The position numbers and the translations under genes are program-made. This document shows positions 11,423-22,153 of a stretch of 64,000 bases of DNA, piece after piece. Position 1 is the first letter of the stretch; the number at the start of each line of letters is the position of its first letter. A model generated the notes under the pieces. It worked only from the letters and a program-made list of their open reading frames with translations, did not search any database and was not told where the DNA came from. The DNA comes from Zea mays (lineage: Eukaryota; Streptophyta; Magnoliopsida; Poales; Poaceae): NCBI RefSeq assembly GCF_902167145.1, contig NC_050101.1:176696428-176760427 (forward strand), in the 5' to 3' direction.

Positions 11423-12145
11423 ATGCCCGACACCGAAGGCGGCCACCACCGCGGCGACGCTGCCGTTGCCCGCCAGCTGGATCTCGTGGCACCTCCCGCT
11501 GCACCGGCCACCACCAGCAGCAGCCGTGCCACTACCACTGCCACTGCCACTGCCACCGCCCGTCACGACGATGAGGAGGAGGACGGATTCACCTTCGCCG
11601 CCGTCGCCGTGCCGTGCCCCGTGTACGCCGTCTTTGGCCGCCCACGGTGGTCGCCGCAGAAGCAGCGTCAACAGGAGGAGGAGGAGGAGGAGGAGGGGCC
11701 CGCTGGCACGGGCGCGGCCACCGCGCGGCGGGTGCCGCTCGGGCGGCTCCTCCTGGAGGAGCGGTGGTGCGACGACGGCGCACCGTCGGTGTCGGGGAAA
11801 CAGCCCGCGGACGCCGCCGAGGCCGAGCTCGACGGCGTGCCGGCGGAGACCTACTGCCTGTGGTCTCCCGCGTCGCCAGCAGCAGGATCTTCTCGGCGGG
11901 CGTCCCCCGCGCGCTGCCGGACGAGAGGATCAGCCGGTTTGTCGGTCCTCCGGTGGCAGCGGCAGCGGCGGGTCGCCGCCGGCAAGGACAAGTTCGTGTT
12001 CCTGGCCGGCGCCGGCGAAGGACACGGGAGCGCCGCCAGGGGTGGCGGCAAATCGACGACGACGACGTTCCTCCCGTGGAAGCAAGATCTTGTCGGGCTG
12101 GTTGCGAGCGCCATCACCTTCCGCCCGAGCTGCCAGCCGTTCTGA
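11423..12145 (+). CDS. DUF1645 family protein, copy 1
   Basis: 240 residues, one exon. Family blocks in order: DGFTFA (55-60), YAVFGRPRW (68-76), ARRVPLGRLLLEERW (101-115), LDGVPAETYCLWSP (136-149), VLRWQR (175-180), KDKFVFLAG (188-196) and the C-terminal FLPWKQDLVGL...QPF. These match DUF1645 (PF07816), a plant family that includes rice SGL, linked to grain length and drought tolerance; the biochemical role is unknown. A poly-Glu tract (85-91) and Thr/Ala repeats (38-47) break the N-terminal half. The usual Lys-Ser-Gly-Ser-Thr-Gly block before the RW motif is degenerate (CRTRGSAGLS), unlike the neighbour copy. The start is the in-frame ATG at 11423; the frame stays open upstream, but that part reads as GC-rich leader. 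Its paralogue lies 1.5 kb downstream in the same orientation. Confidence 0.85.
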   Translation: MPDTEGGHHRGDAAVARQLDLVAPPAAPATTSSSRATTTATATATARHDDEEEDGFTFAAVAVPCPVYAVFGRPRWSPQKQRQQEEEEEEEGPAGTGAATARRVPLGRLLLEERWCDDGAPSVSGKQPADAAEAELDGVPAETYCLWSPASPAAGSSRRASPARCRTRGSAGLSVLRWQRQRRVAAGKDKFVFLAGAGEGHGSAARGGGKSTTTTFLPWKQDLVGLVASAITFRPSCQPF

Positions 12146-13149
12146 AAGTTCGTGTTGTTTTACTTCAATATAATAAGTCGTGTGTGTATAACGCTTTGTT
12201 CAATTCGTGCTCGCTAGAGATTTTGACGTGTGCGGTTGTACGCATGTAGTAATTGACTTGAACTTTCAAGTATTTCATTCCATTTCGAAAGTACTTCCTC
12301 TATCTTAAATAAAATTATAGGACGTTCTAGTATTCTCTGATATAACATTTATTTTAGTAAAAGCTATAAATTAAAAAGATAAAATAAAAATAATTGGTTG
12401 AAAATGAAAAGTGTCCAATCGATGATGAATGTGATTATGTGAATCCAGCGCTTCGCGTGCACAAGTGCAAGGGGCAGCGTTTGCACGTCTGGCACGCCCA
12501 TAGAGAAAAGAATCCAGCTTTCCATTTTTCTTCCTTAACTTTTACTGATGACACTTTAATCTATAATCATCACTGACACCTCAGTCATTGATATAACAAT
12601 TTTATATGTCACTAACCCTTAAATAATAGTAGTAAAAAGTTAATTTGTATTTTGCTCTATCTCCTTCGTGCAGATTGGCGGCGGCGACGGCGGCAGTGTT
12701 CGCTGTATTTACCACGTGCGGGGGCATCACCGGCTCACCGCACGCTCTGCAGGTGGGTTGAGAGCTGGCGTCCATTGTGTGCCGCCCACGCCCTCTCCCA
12801 CTGCACTAATCCGGGCCCATCTCGCTTCAAAACCTGATCCAAACTAGTGATATTGTTTTACTACTGCATGTGATTGCGGAATTGGTTCGCAGAGCTTCAT
12901 TTACTGTTATCACCTCCGGTCGCACTCAATCTACATTAAACTAAAAGATCGGAGGGCTAGTTTAGGTACTCTAGTATTAACCACAATTCATACTTATTGA
13001 GATGGATTGAAGTGTATCTCAACACATGTGGATTGAGCTAAATAATAGAAAATTTGAAGAGGATTTAATCCCCTTCTATTTATTTTAACTAGAAAGATAT
13101 TTAATCCACTCAAATACCTTTCATGCTCTCACTAACTGAATAAGCCTTA
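12146..13149. other. Spacer between the two DUF1645 genes
   Basis: 3' flank of copy 1 followed by AT-rich sequence. A CTTCCTCTATCTTAAA phrase near 12293 resembles a Stowaway MITE end, but the other end is not evident. No gene seen. Confidence 0.5.
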
Positions 13150-13276
13150 GGCTGCGTTCGTTTGTTCAGGATAGGGGCAGGAATGGTTCCAGACGATCAA
13201 AGCCTATACAAATTAGATAAGCATTCCTGGTTGGATTGGTTTTAGGTCACGATTCCGGAACAAACGAACACACCCC
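13150..13276. mobile_element. Short MITE (127 bp) between DUF1645 genes
   Basis: Terminal inverted repeats GGCTGCGTTCGTTTGTTC and GAACAAACGAACACACCCC (one end read inverted), typical of small grass MITEs. TTA precedes the left end, but no matching copy follows the right end, so the family is uncertain. Confidence 0.6.
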
Positions 13277-13463
13277 AGATCCGTTCCGTTGATGCACTCT
13301 CGTCGGCAGTCGGTACTAGCCAAAGCGCGTCCACGTCCATCCCACGGAAAGCTTAACGTTCTCGCACCCAAGGTTGCTCGCTGCCCGATGCTGCGATCAG
13401 CGATCCAGCGGCCAAGATTATCTCAACAGCTGATCGCATCCGCATCCAGTGCCGCGCGCGGCG

Positions 13464-13470
13464 TATAAAA
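13464..13470 (+). promoter_or_regulatory. TATA box of DUF1645 gene 2
   Basis: TATAAAA in a GC-rich context (GGCGTATAAAAAGC), 152 bp upstream of the ATG at 13622. Spacing fits transcription starting near 13495 and a 5' UTR of about 125 bp. Confidence 0.7.
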
Positions 13471-13621
13471 AGCTGAGTCCCGGCGCCAAGGAGCGTCAGT
13501 CCAGCCACCGCACACCTCCCTCCCGAGTCCCGGCCATGGGACGCGGCAGTGGCCTGCTTCTGCGTCGTGGTCGTCGTCCGAGCACGGGGACCGAACGCGA
13601 GCAGTAGCAGCATCCCGGAGC

Positions 13622-14287
13622 ATGACGATGGACGACGGCGGCGACGACTTCACCTTCGCCGCCGCCCAGCCGCCTCCTAGTCTAGTATCTGCAGGAGGCG
13701 GCGGTTTCATAGGCCAGCCGCTGCTGTACCCAGTCTTCGGCCGGCCGAGATCCCCTCCGCGGGCTGCTCCGGAGACGGCCACCGCGCGGGTGCCGCTAGG
13801 ACGGTTCCTGCTGGTGGACAGGGATCCGTCGCCGCCGCCTGCTCCCGCGGACGACGACGACGGCGACCTCGACTCGGTGCCGGCGGAGATGTTCTGCCCG
13901 TGGTCTCCCGGGTGGTCGGCCGCAGCCGCAGCGGCGTCCTCCCAGTCCCAGGCGCGGTGCAAGAAGAGCGGCTCCACGGGGTCCGTGCTCCGGTGGCGGC
14001 CCCGGCTCGCCGTCGGGCGCAGCCAGAGCGACGGCAAGGAGAAGTTCGTCTTCCTGAGCGCCTCCTCCGGCGGGTCCGGGCGCCGGAGCCAGAAGGGGCG
14101 AGGCAGCGCCGTGGACGTGGAGGGTGGTGCCCACCACGCCGCCCACCACGCCTGGAGGCATTACGCCAACAACACTAGTGAGGGCGGTGGCGCGCGGCGC
14201 CGGAGGTCGTTCCTGCCGTACAAGCAGGACCTCGTCGGGCTGTTCGCCAACGCCGCCGTGTTCCGCCGGAGCTACCTCCCGTTCTGA
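13622..14287 (+). CDS. DUF1645 family protein, copy 2
   Basis: 221 residues, one exon. All family blocks are present and closer to consensus than in copy 1: DDFTFA (8-13), YPVFGRPR (36-43), ARVPLGRFLL (55-64), LDSVPAEMFCPWSPG (83-97), CKKSGSTGSVLRW (113-125), VGRSQSDGKEKFVFLSA (131-147) and the C-terminal SFLPYKQDLVGLFAN...YLPF (196-221). A His/Ala-rich insert lies at 169-181. DUF1645 members are poorly understood; rice SGL affects grain size and stress response. A second in-frame ATG at 13628 would also serve. The tandem arrangement with copy 1 and the shared block order indicate local duplication followed by divergence. Confidence 0.88.
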   Translation: MTMDDGGDDFTFAAAQPPPSLVSAGGGGFIGQPLLYPVFGRPRSPPRAAPETATARVPLGRFLLVDRDPSPPPAPADDDDGDLDSVPAEMFCPWSPGWSAAAAAASSQSQARCKKSGSTGSVLRWRPRLAVGRSQSDGKEKFVFLSASSGGSGRRSQKGRGSAVDVEGGAHHAAHHAWRHYANNTSEGGGARRRRSFLPYKQDLVGLFANAAVFRRSYLPF

Positions 14288-15647
14288 TGCAATCCATTAT
14301 CAGTACGTGGCATGTACTACGCGGGTACAGTGATACACTCACGCACGCAAGTAGAGTAGCGATTCAGTGTACCGTGTGCTATACTGCTGTACTTATATAC
14401 GCAAAAAGAAACTAAGTAATATAAATAAATAAAGCTGGAATCGTTTTGCATGGCCCTGCGCACGTGCATGCGTTGCGTTGCTATGTCCCAAGCTGGTGCT
14501 TCGTCTGCCATGCTGCTGCTGTGCGCGTCACCATGCCGATCGTCTCCGTCGTCCTTCAGCGACGCAGCCCGCCGGCAGCGTGTTGTTTCGTCGTCCTCGT
14601 CATCCAAGTCGTCATTTTCTTTCTTTTTGGAAGATGCCGTCGACCAGTCGTCGTCGTCGTCGTCTCGTCAAGGTCGAGCGAAGCGGTCATGCGGCAGTAC
14701 CCCTTCAGCTTTGCACGTACACGTCTTCAGCACACGTGACGTAGCACCCGCGGGCGTAAGGCGTTAATGCTAGACGCGGACCCGTCACGCGACACGGAAA
14801 ACGATGGCGCCTGCTACAGGCTTGGGTGGGAGTGGGACGTCGGAGGAAACCGCCTACGATCGTGGAAAATAGATTCAGTCCTCTCGTTTTTTCGCAACTG
14901 TTTGGATTTTTTTTTTGAATTCAAAGGCAAGCGGTAGGATAGATAGTAACCCCCAGCGATGTATGGGCACGGCATTGCGTAGCTACCACATTGATCCCTG
15001 TCGTGTTCCGGGATCGCGCCTAGGATTGCAACGACGCCAACGGCTCCAGCCAAAAAGTCAGCACTGGTTTTTTAAAAATCTGTTGTCTTATTACCACTCC
15101 TCGATTCTATCCTTGTGTAGCACTAAAAATATCTTATCAATTACTACAGAGATAGATAGAACTGAGAAGTGATACTGAACTAAGGGCACGAAGTTTAAAG
15201 TTTCCAATTTTTTATTAGAACTATGTCATGAAACTAGTACATTTTCATGCCACCACATGGCATCAAATTGAACTAACCAGCCAATTTCGTAAAAGCAGAG
15301 TGGTACGTACACAATTAATCTTTTTTTTTCGTCAAAAAACGGGTTTGGTGATCTGTGACATCAGCGAGTTCAATCGTCGGCCTGCAGGTCCCTTGACCGG
15401 CCTGGATGGTCATCTGATGAGCATCGTATTAATAATACACGACGGCATTACGGCAACCTGGAATGGAGTCTGGATACCCCTTTTCCACCAGACAAGAGAT
15501 GGTAACAACATCTACATGCATGAATTATGTACAGCGAATGAACCCCGTGGAGGGCGAAAATGCTAAGACGCCTTGTGTGTTTGCGCCTCTGCACCAAAGC
15601 GAGAAACTGATGCTATGGTACAGAAGAAGAAGCTGGGTTTACTAGTA
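14288..15647. other. Convergent intergenic region
   Basis: Lies between the 3' ends of DUF1645 copy 2 (+) and DEG1 (-). An ATAAATAAATAAAG run near 14421 is a plausible poly(A) signal for copy 2; the DEG1 3' UTR should lie in about 15200-15647. Short frames at 14446-14767 look like GC-rich noise. No gene recognised. Confidence 0.5.
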
Positions 15648-18600
15648 CTAGGATTCGTCAGCCTTCGGTTCCAGGACCACAGGGATCTTCTCTTTGTGGT
15701 CGCCACGCAAGACCTCCACGGTCACCTTGAAACACCATGCATGCAACTCAGTATCTTAGCAGCCATCAAGAATGTCAAATCTCTTCCTTTGTGTAGGAGT
15801 AAACATGTGTAGGAGCCAACAAGAAAAACAAAAGCTTACCGTGTCTCCAACTTTGCACTGGTCCAGTATCCTATACAAGTCGCTTCCGTTTGTCACCTTT
15901 GTACCATTCACAGAGGTAATTATATCGCCCAGGATAAGCCGGCCATAGGGATCTCGTTTGGTTGCTTGCAGACCCTGGTAAAAACGACATGGGAAGTAAA
16001 AAATTTAGCCACAGTAGCACTACGATGCAAAGACGTGATTTTAGAAATGCATCCTGTCAGACGAAAAATCAACAGAAGCTACAACCTAGGGTATTATTAC
16101 TAAAACAACAGCTCAAGATTTTCCCCATAATTGGATGTGTTGTAACTGGGAGCCGGGAATGAGATGAACCGAAAATAATACTCAAAGTGCAACTGACGCA
16201 TAATTACAGCATGCCCAGCCTAAAGAAATTCCCTGCTTTCAAGGTAACTCGTTTCGAAATTCCAGGAAACGCAAAAGGCACCTCACCGCTTTGCCAGCTG
16301 GTCCGTTTGGAGGAGCATCCAAGACAAGCACTCCACTCAACCCAAGCTGCTCTACGGATTGATCTGGGGCAAATTTTATTCCCAGAATAGGTCTTGTCAC
16401 CCTGCCAAATTTTATGAGTTGGTCCACAATGCCCCCGACCTGAAAAGAGGTATTGTTCGTGGTGTTGTCAAAACATGCGAGTTAACTGCAAGCAAGAGCG
16501 AAAGGAAACTAAACTGAATTTAGGAGCTGACTAGAGTGAACTACTACTGCCAAGAGATTTTTTTTAAAAAAAAAAACAGAGTTGCAAATGTACATACTGT
16601 GTCAACTGGAATGGAAAACCCAACACCAGATGATGCTCCTGAGGGCGAGTATATAGCAGTGTTTACACCTATCAAGTTTCCAGAACTATCAAGGAGTGGA
16701 CCACCGCTGTTACCAGGGTTGATAGCAGCGTCGGTCTGTATCACATCTTGTATAGGACGTCCTGTGGCGGCTGAACTGATTTCTCGACGCAAGCCACTAG
16801 GGGCATCAGAAGAAACAACAAAACAGAGACTCTCAGTGCATTGCAACATGAATGAGACAAACATGAACCAGCTTGACAAAAAAATGTTCCACCTGATAAC
16901 ACCTGTTGTAAGAGTGTGGTCAAGGCCAAACTGCAAACACAAAAAGTAATAGACGTTTCAGACTATGTGTAAATTGGCAATAAATCTGCACTGTACTCGT
17001 AATCGAGAGAACTTGCCCTTATTATTTATTTTGAAGTTAAGTTACTATAGGGAGGACCTACAGTATTTTTATTATTTCTTGGCTAAATATGAACAGTTCA
17101 CAGTAAGGAAAAGGTGATTACGATACAGAGCACTGAATCCAATTGCTAATTTTATCGCCTATCTCTGGCTTAACTCGGTGGCACACGAGACTCATTGCCC
17201 TTATTATTGAAGTTCAACAATTTTCAAAGCAAAGCTACGATCATTTGTTTATGTGATCATATTATTGTTTGTTGTACCTCTAGGCCTTTAAACATTAAAA
17301 TCATGAAACAAGAACAGCCGTTGGCCTTTGCATGTGTTTATCATGGATCAAGAATTCAAGGTAAAAAAAAAACTCGGATGGAGAGGGAAAGAGTGCCCTC
17401 CTGGTATTATATTAAGAAGAGACTGAAATATGGTCTGGCCGAGAAAATCACCGAACCCTGGCCCTATCACTAGCGGGCCGTCACCGCCTACTCTACAACG
17501 GCCCAGCCGGAGGGTGGCGTGCAGGACGTAACCAGGGAGCGGGTGGGGCACAACGAGGGAATTTTTTTAACCAAGCCATAAATTCGCCCATAAAGGGATC
17601 GAACCTAGGACCTGTAGGTGCTACTCGACAACCTTAACCATTACGCTAGAGGCCTTTCGCAAGGTTAAAATAAGAAAAATGTCAGGAATACTAGTAGCAA
17701 GTACATTAGAGTTAGAGCACCAAACAAAGGCTCTAAGATACCACATCTACCTCTAATGTCTAAGCTACAAATCAACCATCTCATTATATGATAAGCAACA
17801 CAGCAATAAGAAATGTTGGTGTAAGCACTCACTGGGTTTCCAATGGCATACACTTTCTGACCAACCAGTAGGTCTGCTGACACACCAACAGGTATAGGTC
17901 TTAGTTTATTCTTTGGTGCTTTGATACCCAAAACAGCAACATCCTTGTCCTGGTCAAATCCAACAACTTGCGCTTCATACACTGACTGATCAGCAAGTGT
18001 CACCCTGCATAAAACTATCAGTTGTAACTTCACTTCACCACCATATATCTATAGGCACCATCGACGTCTAAAAGCCAATGGAAAATAATAATAATGAACA
18101 CATATGGATGTTTTGCATTCGTGTATCTGACCATGTGGAGATCATTTGACATTAGCAGTGAGATGAGCACACCTGCGTAGCATTACACAACTAACACAAA
18201 AACGTGTTTAGCAAAAGTCAGAAGTTTATGCCACTTCTAGGCTGAAGAATTAAATCTTTTGCATTAAAATACTCAAAAGGTACCATTAAGTTCCACTGCT
18301 TGAAATTGGGATGCAAGGAACTTCTAGAGTAAATAAGCAGTATCATGTCGTAGATGCATTTCCATGTCATCTTTTTCTAAAACTTTGTGTACTGCAGATG
18401 CGTTCCATAACTTCTAACAACTAGATAGTGAAGCTGTTGAACAAGTGTCATGTTGCTTCTGCTACACTAAAATATCATCCTTTTGAATATATTACTTTTC
18501 CTCCGACCAGGTCTTCTAGGGAGCCAAATTGACCAGGGACCATTACTAATGGGCCCCGTTTGTAGTTTGCTGGGGTGTTGTCAATCAGTAATTGCGCTGC

Positions 18601-19480
18601 CCCAGCTTACCAACAACACATTGCAGCACCACAATTCCTTTCCCCCCACTCTGTCCACTTCAAATTATTGGCCAGAGTAAAGCATGTTTTAATGAAACAC
18701 CAGCGACCCTAACCTTTAAGACTAGAATTGACAAGCTTTGATCCGAGTACAACCAAGTGACTAAGGAAGCGTGGTAGGAAAGTAAAAGTATCCAGCTCGC
18801 CGAACCAACCTCAGGTCTGACGCGCCACGGATGACATGGAAATTGGTGACGATATGGCCGCTCTTATCCCAGACAAACCCGGACCCGGATCCCTGAGGCA
18901 CCTCGAGCACGTCGAGCGTGAACGCGTCCTGCCTGCACACGTAGCACGCGGAAGAGATTAGAGGTCCACCTCCAGCCTCTGATTGCAATCCGGAGGAGCT
19001 GAGGGCTCCCGAGTTCAGACACACGACGAAGAGACCCGGTGACTGAGCGGGAGGGGCAGCAAGGAACGGGGACGCGGAGGCCCACCTGACGGCGAGGTTG
19101 GTGATGTAGACTACGGATGGCGTGTTCTCCTGGAAGAGGCGCACGGTGGCGAGCTCGTCCGCCTGCAGCTTCCGCGGCGTGGAGACGACGAACGCGGAGG
19201 CGGCGCCGGTGTCACCTAGGACAAGCGACGCTGAGGCGAGCGCGACGATGAGGGAGCCCGCGGCCGACGACAGAAGCCGGCCCCCGGCTTCGGCGGGGAC
19301 CAGCTCGCAGAGCCGCCGGGCCCAAAGCCACGGCGAGGGGAGGGCGAGCGAGGAGGCGGAGGCGGGCTCGGGCTTGGTGACCGCGGCGCGCGCGAGGTGC
19401 CTGAGGAAATGACGCGGGCGGCGAGGCGGCGGGAGCGGGGAGAGGAAGCAGGCGGTGGCAGAGGACGCGGCGGCGGACAT
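15648..19480 (-). CDS. DEG1: DEG1/DegP1 chloroplast lumenal serine protease, complete, 8 exons
   Basis: Coding exons (- strand order): 19480-19086, 18932-18810, 18004-17833, 16930-16893, 16796-16598, 16439-16287, 15974-15840, 15725-15648. All introns are GT-AG and phases join to 430 residues; Arabidopsis DEG1 is about 439. Residues 1-60 form a basic, Ser/Ala-rich transit peptide. A hydrophobic stretch (about 72-96, ending AASAF) is the expected thylakoid-transfer signal. The trypsin-like domain has the complete triad: His164 (TNFHVI), Asp194 (DQDKDVAVL) and Ser273 (GNSGGPLL). One PDZ domain covers about 325-425. DEG1 is an ATP-independent lumenal protease/chaperone that takes part in photosystem II turnover. 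Exon 1 is very GC-rich. The TE nest starts 283 bp upstream of the ATG, so the proximal promoter is short. No defect is visible. Confidence 0.93.
17363..17660 (-). mobile_element. tRNA-derived SINE in DEG1 intron 3
   Basis: Read on the - strand it begins with a pol III box A (TAGCGTAATGG, plus positions 17638-17648) and box B (GGTTCGATCCC, 17595-17605) and ends ~240 bp later in an uninterrupted T run. The flanks AAGGTAAAA (left) and AAGGTTAAAA (right) look like a target duplication. This layout is that of plant SINEs ending in oligo(T). It has the same orientation as DEG1 and lies within an intron, away from the splice sites. Confidence 0.8.
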
Positions 19481-19857
19481 CGGGCTGCTGTTGTTTGTGC
19501 GCGCGGGGGGAGGGGAGTGGAGCGACCGGGCAGGGGGACGATGATGAGTGGATGCGCTTGCGTTGCAGCTCCTGGTGCAGTGGCGCTGCTTGCTTGGCGC
19601 TTTCCTACTGGCTCGTCTCACTTCTTCTCGGCTCGTGTAGTCGTGTATTTCGTTTCGTGCACCGTCGTCTCCCAATTGGTGGGTGCTTCTCGAGGCCTCA
19701 AGCTTTTGTTTGTGTACAGCTGGATAGTAGCAAAGCATGGATTAAATTTTTCTAAGTGGTAGTTGTTACAAAATATTACATGTGCTCAATTCCACTATGG
19801 GTGTGACCGTTATCCTGCCAAGGGACACAGCTTTTCACCACACTCCTTCACTTTATC

Positions 19858-20671
19858 CTACAACTAATTAAGAGTGGAGCGTGGGCGCCCTGGCGCGGCC
19901 ATGCCCCTGCCTATCTCTAACTGACATGCTGGCCTCACAAGACACCCACCTCCACCCCGCAGATGCGTGAGTCAATGGGCCACCCACACCTCGCCTCGCC
20001 TCCCCCACGGGTTGCGGCGCCGCGCTAGCCTGGAAGTTCGCTGGGCCCTGGCTGATCTCAGCCCAGACCTCCTCCACCGTCTTCCGGGATAGCGGTGGCG
20101 GCAGCGCGAACAACCCTGCCAAACCAGTCCCCTCCCTCCTCCTCCTCCTCTGTTCTCACTTGTGCCCGTCGTCGTCGCCACGGGCACCGGCTCCCGATAC
20201 GCGCCCTCCTTGTTGCAGCCGGCCGTGGCGGCCTGGAACTCCTCGGTGTTCCATATGTTGGCCATGAACTCGTCCATGTTCATGGACCCGAAGTTGCGGC
20301 CCGGCTCGCACAGCGAGTTCTGCAGCTCCTCCAGCGTCAGCGACATGATGGACGACTGTCGCGCCAGCGGATCCACCGCCTGCTGCTGCTGTTGCTCCTC
20401 GGCGGCGGCGCTGGTCTGGGCGCGCGAGTGCTGCGAGGTGACCTCCTGCTCGTCGAGGGCCTTCACGTTCTTGCTCATCTCCGACGCCATATCTCACTCG
20501 ACCTGCGAGACTGGCTCCTTTTTAGCACACTCTCTGCTGATGCGTTGTTGAACGCGACACGCGGTCCTTATATGAATTTTTTTTACATACCGTATGTAAA
20601 CACCACATATTTCTATATAAGTTATCGTAGTATTCTATGTTTCCGTTGCAACGCACGGGCACCCACCTATA

Positions 20672-20713
<42 letters not shown>
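19858..20713 (-). mobile_element. Helitron-like insert carrying a bZIP gene fragment
   Basis: This block is absent from the otherwise matching 3' LTR of element C. It carries the bZIP fragment on the - strand and, at its right end, a CCGTTGCAACGCACGGG phrase next to a (GT)n(TA)n tract (20671-20713). That GC-rich phrase is familiar to me from grass Helitron ends and the target is AT-rich, but no clear TC...CTRR termini were found. The exact edges and class are inferred. A Pack-type DNA transposon is the alternative. Confidence 0.45.
20040..20490 (-). pseudogene. Captured fragment of an ABI5-like group-A bZIP gene
   Basis: From ATG (20490-20488, - strand) the frame gives MASEMSKNVKALDEQE, a Gln run, then LARQSSIMSLTLEELQNSL and GRNFGSMNMDEFMANIW, the first two conserved N-terminal phosphorylation blocks of ABI5/TRAB1-type factors. 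In another frame further on lies PPPLSRKTVEEVWAEI, the third conserved block, so a frameshift sits between them in a G-rich tract near 20120-20160. The fragment stops before the basic region and leucine zipper, so it cannot bind DNA. In intact relatives these blocks are SnRK2 targets in abscisic-acid signalling. Here it is a broken copy inside a retrotransposon LTR; the donor gene is elsewhere. Confidence 0.82.
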
Positions 20714-20920
20714 CAGGAATAAAGGAATGATTGTGACTTTCTCCCAAACTCGTTTCCACTGATTTACAACACTTTTATCAGCACGTGCTCGCGAGAACAG
20801 AGGGAGAAGAGAAAGAACGCTCGTTGTTTTAGAGAAGAGCGGAGGCCTCAACCTCAAGATCAACAAGAAAGGTAAGGAGCAAATTGTTCCTCTTCACATT
20901 TGTCATATATGTGAAGCCCT

Positions 20921-22105
20921 TGAAAGGGAAATATGCTCACACATTTTCCTAAAAGATTTTGGTGGTTGAATTGCCCAACACAAATTATTGGACTAACTAG
21001 TTTGCTCTAGATTATAAGTTCTACAGGTGCCAAAGGTTCACAACAAACCAATAAAAAGTTCAAGAAAGGTTCAAATAAAAAGAGCAAAAGACAACCGAAG
21101 GCAACCATGGTCTGGCGCACCGGACTGTCCGGTGCACCAGGGAGAATCACTCCGAACTTGCCACCTTCGGGAATTTTGGAAGCCACTCCGCTATAATTCA
21201 CCGGACTGCCCGGTGTAGCACCGGACTGTTCGGTGTGCCAGCGGAGCAACGACTAACTACGCCAATGGGCGTCTGCAAAAGTCTACAGTGAACAGTGCAA
21301 CTGCGCGCGCAGAGTCAGAGCAGGCGCTAGATGGCGCACCAGACAGTGAACAGGACCTGTCCGGTGCACCACCGGACTGTCCGGTGGCCCCACATGTTAG
21401 AGCTCCAACAGTCGAACCCTAATGGTTGGGTGACGTGGCTGGCGCATCGGACAGTGTTCGGTGGCGCACTGGACTGTCTGGTGCGCCCTTCGACAGCAGG
21501 CTTCCCCAACGGCCACTTTGGTAGTTGGGGCTATAAATACCCCCAACCACCAACACTTCAAGGTATCCAAGTTTTCAGCCAACACATTCAATACAAGAGC
21601 TAGTGCATTCAATACAAGACACAAATAGAGTGAATCAAAATCTCTCCAAGTCCCAATTCCACTCAAAGCATTAGTGACTAGAAGAGAGAGTTTTGTTGTG
21701 TTCTTTTGAGCTCTTGCGCTTGGATCACTTTTCTTCTTCCTCTATTCTTGCTTCCAAGTTCTTTGTAATCAAAGCAAGAGACACCAATTGTGTGGTGGTC
21801 CTTGCGGGGACTAAGTGTCCCAATTGATTGAGAAGAGAAGCTCACTCGGTCTAGGTGACCGTTTGAGAGAGGGAAAGGGTTGAAAGAGACCCGGTCTTTG
21901 TGACCACCTCAATGGGGAGTAGGTTTGCAAGAACCGAACCTCGGTAAAACAAATCACCGTGTCATCCGTCTTATTTGCTTGTGATTTGTTTTCGCCCTAT
22001 CGTTCAGACTCGATTATATTTCTAACGCTAACCCCGACTTGTAGTTGTGCTTAAACTTTATAAATTTCAGATTTGCCTATTCACCCCCCCTCTAGGCGAC
22101 TTTCA
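20921..22105 (+). repeat. 5' LTR of element A
   Basis: 1185 bp. Carries repeated CACCGGACTGTCCGGTG-type palindromes (about 21115-21490) upstream of a TATA box, TATAAATA at 21532-21539, followed by the R-U5 part ending CTAGGCGACTTTCA. Confidence 0.92.
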
Positions 22106-22107
22106 AT

Positions 22108-22118
22108 TGGTATCAGAG
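22108..22118 (+). other. Primer binding site of element A
   Basis: TGGTATCAGAG, three bases after the LTR, complements the 3' end of plant initiator-Met tRNA, the standard copia minus-strand primer. Confidence 0.9.
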
Positions 22119-22153
22119 TCCGATACTTCATTAGAGCCTAATCGCTCGAAGTG

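Larger units (their letters stand above)
19764..20771 (+). repeat. 5' LTR of element C, split by an insertion
   Basis: 19764-19857 matches the first part of the 167-bp 3' LTR and about 20706-20771 matches the last part (ACAGGAATA...CTTTCTCCCAAAC...TACAACA). The join falls in the LTR's TATA region, so the inserted ~850 bp would remove the LTR promoter. LTR copies differ at several positions, consistent with age. Confidence 0.8.

Noticed and set aside
11274..12249. Alternative + frames over DUF1645 copy 1
   Set aside because: The DUF1645 blocks are all in the frame of 11423-12145; the others are Arg/Pro-rich shadows.
12292..12400. Stowaway MITE
   Set aside because: Only one CTCCCTC-like end is visible (also near 8392); no inverted partner or TA duplication was found.
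17595..17648. tRNA gene on the - strand
   Set aside because: Box A and B are present, but the sequence continues ~240 bp to a T run and has flanking repeats, so it is a SINE, not a tRNA gene.
20040..20490. Functional bZIP transcription factor gene
   Set aside because: Frameshifted, no basic region or leucine zipper, and located in an insert within an LTR.
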